A stretch of 64,000 nt of DNA from Paenibacillus sp. FSL R7-0273 (GTDB lineage Bacteria > Bacillota > Bacilli > Paenibacillales > Paenibacillaceae). The position numbers and the translations under genes were made by a program. Under the pieces are notes generated by a model. That model was not told the DNA's origin, searched no databases, and saw nothing but the letters and a program-made list of their open reading frames with translations. The stretch is taken from contig NZ_CP009283.1 of assembly GCF_000758625.1 (NCBI RefSeq), forward strand, positions 6,580,001-6,644,000, read 5' to 3'. Position 1 is the first letter of the stretch. The number at the start of each line of letters is the position of its first letter. Of this stretch, positions 60,290 to 64,000 are shown one piece after another.

Positions 60290-61657
60290 CTAATCTAACG
60301 CGACCTTTAGTGCATCTGCCACGGTGCTGACGCCAATGATCTGGATATCCTGCGGATGCTTCCAGCCTTTCATGCTCTTCTCAGGCATTATTACCCTCCG
60401 GAAGCCCAGCTTAGCCGCCTCCTTGACACGCGTTTCGGCGCGTGAGACACCTCTGACCTCGCCGGTGAGCCCGACCTCACCAAAGAAGACATCGTAGGGC
60501 TTGGTGGATATATCACGGAAGCTCGAGGCAATGCTGACTGCCACCGCCAAATCGATAGCCGGCTCATCCAGCTTTACGCCCCCGGCCACATTGAGGTAGG
60601 CATCCTGATTCTGCAGAAACATGCCCATCCGCTTCTCAAGAACTGCAATGATAAGCGCCATGCGCTGATGATCCATCCCGGTGCACATCCGCCGCGGCGA
60701 AGGGAAATGGGTCGCGGCAACCAGCGCCTGAAGCTCGACGAGCACCGGTCTGGTTCCCTCCATACTGGCTACAACGGCAGAGCCGGCGACACCCAGCGGA
60801 CGCTCCGACAGGAACAGCTCCGAGGGATTCTCCACCTCCGTAAGCCCGATCTCGCCCATCTCAAAAATACCGATCTCATTTGTGGAGCCAAAGCGGTTCT
60901 TCACCGCGCGAAGCAGCCGGTAGGTATGGTGACGCTCCCCCTCAAAATACAATACACAGTCCACCATATGCTCAAGCATTCTAGGGCCGGCAATAGCGCC
61001 TTCCTTGGTAACATGGCCTACCAGCACTGTTGCAATTCCGCGGATCTTGGCGATACGCATAAACCGTGTCGTACACTCCCGGACCTGCGTTACACTTCCG
61101 GGTGCACTCGTTACCTCCGGCATAAATACGGTCTGGATGGAGTCAATAACGAGGAACTGCGGCTGAATCTGCTCGATCGCCTCTTCGATGCTCTCCATGT
61201 TGGTCTCACACAGCACATACAGCTCTGCTGACAACGCCCCGAGGCGGTCAGCCCGCAGCTTGGTCTGGCGTACTGATTCTTCTCCCGAAATATAGAGAAC
61301 ACGGAGACCCTGGGTGGTCAGCGCGTGGGAGGTCTGCAGCAGAAGGGTTGATTTACCGATACCGGGATCGCCCCCGACAAGCACCAGAGAGCCTGGCACG
61401 ATGCCTCCGCCAAGCACCCGGTTAAGTTCGCCGATGCCTGTCAGGATGCGCGGTTCTTTGTCACTTTCTATATTTATGATCGATTGCGCCTTTTCTTTAC
61501 TCTGAAAAATAGGTGCATTCATTCCTTGGGTTTTGACTACGCTTTCCGTTTCCTCCACCATGGTGTTCCATGCCTGGCAGCCCGGGCATTTGCCGAACCA
61601 TTTCGGCGATTCGTAGCCGCAGTCGGTACAGAAAAATTTTGTTTTTGCTTTTGCCAT
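60290..61657 (-). CDS. radA: DNA repair protein RadA
   Basis: RadA (455 aa) is a RecA-like branch-migration helicase. It has a C4 zinc finger (C10, C13, C24, C27), Walker [11 protein letters not shown], the KNRFG motif and a Lon-protease-like C-terminal domain. GTAAGGAG precedes the ATG. A terminator separates it from clpC, so it may be transcribed from a promoter in the 227-bp gap, which I could not place. Confidence 0.97.
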   Translation of the reverse strand: MAKAKTKFFCTDCGYESPKWFGKCPGCQAWNTMVEETESVVKTQGMNAPIFQSKEKAQSIINIESDKEPRILTGIGELNRVLGGGIVPGSLVLVGGDPGIGKSTLLLQTSHALTTQGLRVLYISGEESVRQTKLRADRLGALSAELYVLCETNMESIEEAIEQIQPQFLVIDSIQTVFMPEVTSAPGSVTQVRECTTRFMRIAKIRGIATVLVGHVTKEGAIAGPRMLEHMVDCVLYFEGERHHTYRLLRAVKNRFGSTNEIGIFEMGEIGLTEVENPSELFLSERPLGVAGSAVVASMEGTRPVLVELQALVAATHFPSPRRMCTGMDHQRMALIIAVLEKRMGMFLQNQDAYLNVAGGVKLDEPAIDLAVAVSIASSFRDISTKPYDVFFGEVGLTGEVRGVSRAETRVKEAAKLGFRRVIMPEKSMKGWKHPQDIQIIGVSTVADALKVALD

Positions 61658-61830
61658 GTGGTCTCCTTACGGTTGGGGTTACTTAAATTGCGGATAAATT
61701 ACGCTTACTCAAAGTTTACCATTTCTGTCCTCTGAACGGAAGGTTCCTGAGGCGTTAGTTTTTGCCTGCTTCTATAAGCTGCCTGAATGAGCTGCGCTTT
61801 AATCATCCCGGCAAGAATATCCAGTAAATC

Positions 61831-61869
61831 AAAAAAAGCCCCGCTCCTCTATACGGAGGAGCGGCAGCT
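61831..61869 (-). terminator. terminator after clpC
   Basis: On the minus strand GCCGCTCCTC and GAGGAGCGGGGC pair around a short loop and are followed by TTTTTTT. Confidence 0.92.
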
Positions 61870-61884
61870 TTGTTTCAGCGGTAC

Positions 61885-64000
61885 TTATTTATTGTCTGCT
61901 TCGGCTTCTTTCTCCAGCGCGGCTGCAGGTGCATCCACAGTGGTTACCACAAGCTCACCATTCACTTCATCGATCTTAAGTGAATCGCCTTTCTTAATGT
62001 TGCCTTTCAGCAGCTCTTCGGAGAGGCGGTCCTCAATATGCTTCTGAATCGCACGGCGCAGCGGACGGGCACCAAACGCCGGATCATATCCCTCTTTGGC
62101 GAGGAAGGCTTTACCGCCATCCGTAAGCTCGAAGTCCACATCGTATTCACGCAGCCGCTTGCGCAGCTCGTCGGACATGAGTGTAACAATTTCGGCGATA
62201 TGCTTCTCTTCCAGCGAGTGGAAGACAATGATTTCGTCGATACGGTTCAGGAACTCAGGACGGAAGCTCTTCTTCAGCTCTTCCATTACTTTGCCCTTCA
62301 TGTTGCTGTAATCCGCTCCGGCATCCTGTACAGCAGTGAAGCCGAGCGTTGAATTTCTCTTGATTGCCTGTGCCCCTACGTTAGAGGTGAGGATAATCAG
62401 CGTATTGCGGAAATCGACTACACGGCCCTTGGAATCGGTCAGCCGGCCGTCCTCCAGCACCTGCAGCAGAATGTTAAATACTTCAGGGTGAGCCTTCTCG
62501 ATTTCATCCAGCAGTACTACGGAATATGGCTTACGGCGTACCTTCTCGGTCAGCTGCCCGCCTTCTTCATAGCCTACATACCCCGGAGGCGCCCCTACTA
62601 GGCGGGACGTGGAGTGTTTCTCCATGTATTCCGACATGTCGATACGGATTACCGCATTCTCATCGCCGAACATCGCTTCGGCAAGTGCACGGGCCAGCTC
62701 GGTTTTACCTACCCCGGTTGGTCCAAGGAAAATGAAGGAGCCCATTGGACGTTTAGGATCCTTAAGACCCGCACGTGCCCGGCGCAGCGCCCGGCTGACA
62801 GCCTTCACAGCTTCATCCTGGCCGATTACACGTTCATGCAGCAGAGCCTCCATGTTGAGCAGACGGTCCGTCTCCTCTTCCTTCAGCTTGCTGACCGGAA
62901 TACCGGTCCAGCTGGCTACAACCTGTGCGATATCCTCAGGTGTAACCTGGGAATCGGTACGGCCCTGCTTCTCTTTCCACTGGTTCTTGGTTGTGTCGAG
63001 CTCTTCACGGATCTTCTGCTCAGTATCACGCAGCGCAGCCGCCTTTTCAAACTCCTGGCTCTGTACAGCCGAATCCTTTTCCTTGCGGATATCGTCCAGA
63101 CGCATTTCCAGTTCCTTGAGATTTGGCGGAATCGTGTAAGAGTTAAGCCTTACCTTGGAGCCCGCTTCATCGATCAGGTCAATCGCTTTGTCCGGCAGGA
63201 ACCGGTCCGGAATGTAGCGGTCGGACAGCTTCACAGCCTCCACAATCGCTTCATCGGTGATCTTCACCCGGTGATGGGCTTCGTAACGGTCACGCAGTCC
63301 GTAGAGGATCTGAACAGCTTCCTCAGGGGAAGGCTGATCCACCGTGATCGGCTGGAAGCGGCGCTCCAGGGCTGCGTCCTTTTCAATATATTTGCGGTAT
63401 TCGTCCAGGGTCGTTGCTCCAATGCACTGCAGCTCTCCGCGGGCCAGAGCCGGCTTAAGGATATTGGAGGCGTCAATCGCGCCTTCCGCACCGCCTGCTC
63501 CGATCAGGGTATGCAGCTCATCGATGAAGAGCACAATGTTGCCGGCCTGACGAATTTCGTCCATGATTTTTTTGAGGCGGTCTTCAAACTCACCGCGGTA
63601 TTTGGTTCCGGCTACAACCGAACCCATATCCAGCGTCATAACGCGTTTGTCACGCAGGGTTTCCGGAATTTCGTTGTTGATGATTTTCTGTGCGAGGCCT
63701 TCAGCGATTGCTGTTTTACCTACCCCCGGCTCACCAATCAGCACCGGGTTATTTTTGGTACGGCGGCTAAGCACCTGGATTACACGCTCGATCTCTTTGC
63801 TGCGGCCGATAACCGGATCAAGGTTTCCGTCCTTGGCATAAGCAGTCAGGTCACGTGCCAGACCATCCAGCGTCGGTGTGCTGACATTTGCCGGCGTTCC
63901 GCTGTGGCTTGAAGTAGCTTCACTACTGCCCAGAAGCTGCAGTACCTGCTGGCGTGCTTTGTTCAGGCTGATTCCAAGGTTGTTAAGTACACGGGCTGCG
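61885..64000 (-). CDS. clpC: Clp protease ATP-binding subunit ClpC (N terminus outside window)
   Basis: The visible 704 residues cover both AAA+ modules of this unfoldase: Walker A GEPGVGKT and GPTGVGKT, the UVR-type coiled coil ([16 protein letters not shown]) between them, and the second module to the C terminus. The frame stays open to the window edge with AARVLNNLG, so the N-terminal repeat domain is cut off. In B. subtilis ClpC works with ClpP and the adaptors McsB and MecA, and is the last gene of the ctsR operon. Confidence 0.97.
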   Translation of the reverse strand, partial: AARVLNNLGISLNKARQQVLQLLGSSEATSSHSGTPANVSTPTLDGLARDLTAYAKDGNLDPVIGRSKEIERVIQVLSRRTKNNPVLIGEPGVGKTAIAEGLAQKIINNEIPETLRDKRVMTLDMGSVVAGTKYRGEFEDRLKKIMDEIRQAGNIVLFIDELHTLIGAGGAEGAIDASNILKPALARGELQCIGATTLDEYRKYIEKDAALERRFQPITVDQPSPEEAVQILYGLRDRYEAHHRVKITDEAIVEAVKLSDRYIPDRFLPDKAIDLIDEAGSKVRLNSYTIPPNLKELEMRLDDIRKEKDSAVQSQEFEKAAALRDTEQKIREELDTTKNQWKEKQGRTDSQVTPEDIAQVVASWTGIPVSKLKEEETDRLLNMEALLHERVIGQDEAVKAVSRALRRARAGLKDPKRPMGSFIFLGPTGVGKTELARALAEAMFGDENAVIRIDMSEYMEKHSTSRLVGAPPGYVGYEEGGQLTEKVRRKPYSVVLLDEIEKAHPEVFNILLQVLEDGRLTDSKGRVVDFRNTLIILTSNVGAQAIKRNSTLGFTAVQDAGADYSNMKGKVMEELKKSFRPEFLNRIDEIIVFHSLEEKHIAEIVTLMSDELRKRLREYDVDFELTDGGKAFLAKEGYDPAFGARPLRRAIQKHIEDRLSEELLKGNIKKGDSLKIDEVNGELVVTTVDAPAAALEKEAEADNK

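Noticed and set aside
62614..63912. 432-codon open frame on the plus strand over clpC
   Set aside because: It is antisense to a conserved AAA+ gene and shows no family resemblance.

Overview
This window looks like the core information-processing region of a spore-forming member of the Bacillota, most likely a Paenibacillus or close relative. The gene order is essentially that of the Bacillus subtilis interval from clpC to the first internal rRNA operon, shown here on the reverse strand. Nearly every gene is on the minus strand and transcription runs from position 64000 towards 1. The sporulation genes (pdaB, kbaA, gerD, cwlD, sigH, a SpoIIM-family gene), type Z S14, zinc-type L33 and L36, a KOW protein between map and infA, and a Cys T-box before cysE-cysS all support this placement. 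The genus is an inference; no database search was possible.

Layout from left to right: (1) 1-1.6 kb, the 5' part of a 16S rRNA gene with leader and tandem promoters. (2) 1.7-8.2 kb, a small unknown gene and a sporulation/germination block (SpoIIM-like, pdaB, polyphosphate kinase 2, kbaA, gerD, salA, cwlD). (3) 8.2-10.3 kb, sulfate assimilation genes cysH-sat set into the ribosomal series. (4) 10.3-27.9 kb, rplM-rpsI, truA and the S10-spc-alpha supercluster from rpsJ to rplQ, including secY, adk, map and infA. (5) 28.0-31.4 kb, a four-gene oxygen/redox cassette between rpsJ and tuf: a globin-coupled chemotaxis receptor (HemAT), an FNR-like regulator with four candidate Fe-S cysteines, and a divergent V4R-cupin pair behind a perfect FNR-type site. 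(6) 31.5-43.7 kb, tuf, fusA, rpsG, rpsL, rplGB, rpoC and rpoB. (7) 44.1-49.3 kb, an RsmC-like methyltransferase, rplL-rplJ-rplA-rplK, nusG-secE-rpmG and sigH. (8) 49.4-57.7 kb, rae1, rlmB, mrnC, cysS-cysE with T-box, gltX, ispF-ispD and the PIN-TRAM gene yacL. (9) 57.9-64.0 kb, a small plus-strand gene, pssA, disA, radA and the 3' part of clpC.

The housekeeping operons have readable control signals: strong SigA-type promoters before rpsJ, rplM, rplGB-rpsL, rpoB, rplJ, rpmG and sigH, and leaders typical of autoregulated ribosomal operons (L10 and probable L13 leaders). Sporulation-type promoters precede pdaB (SigE-like) and gerD (SigG-like). Two pieces of sulfur metabolism occur: reduction of sulfate (sat, cysH) behind a promoter that overlaps a palindrome, and cysteine synthesis and charging (cysE, cysS) under a tRNA-sensing T-box.

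Most of the window is ordinary conserved core. The parts that differ from the familiar B. subtilis order are the redox cassette, the cysH-sat insertion, ppk2 in the pdaB-kbaA interval, pssA after disA, and several unexplained hairpins. No CRISPR array, insertion sequence, prophage or tRNA gene was seen.
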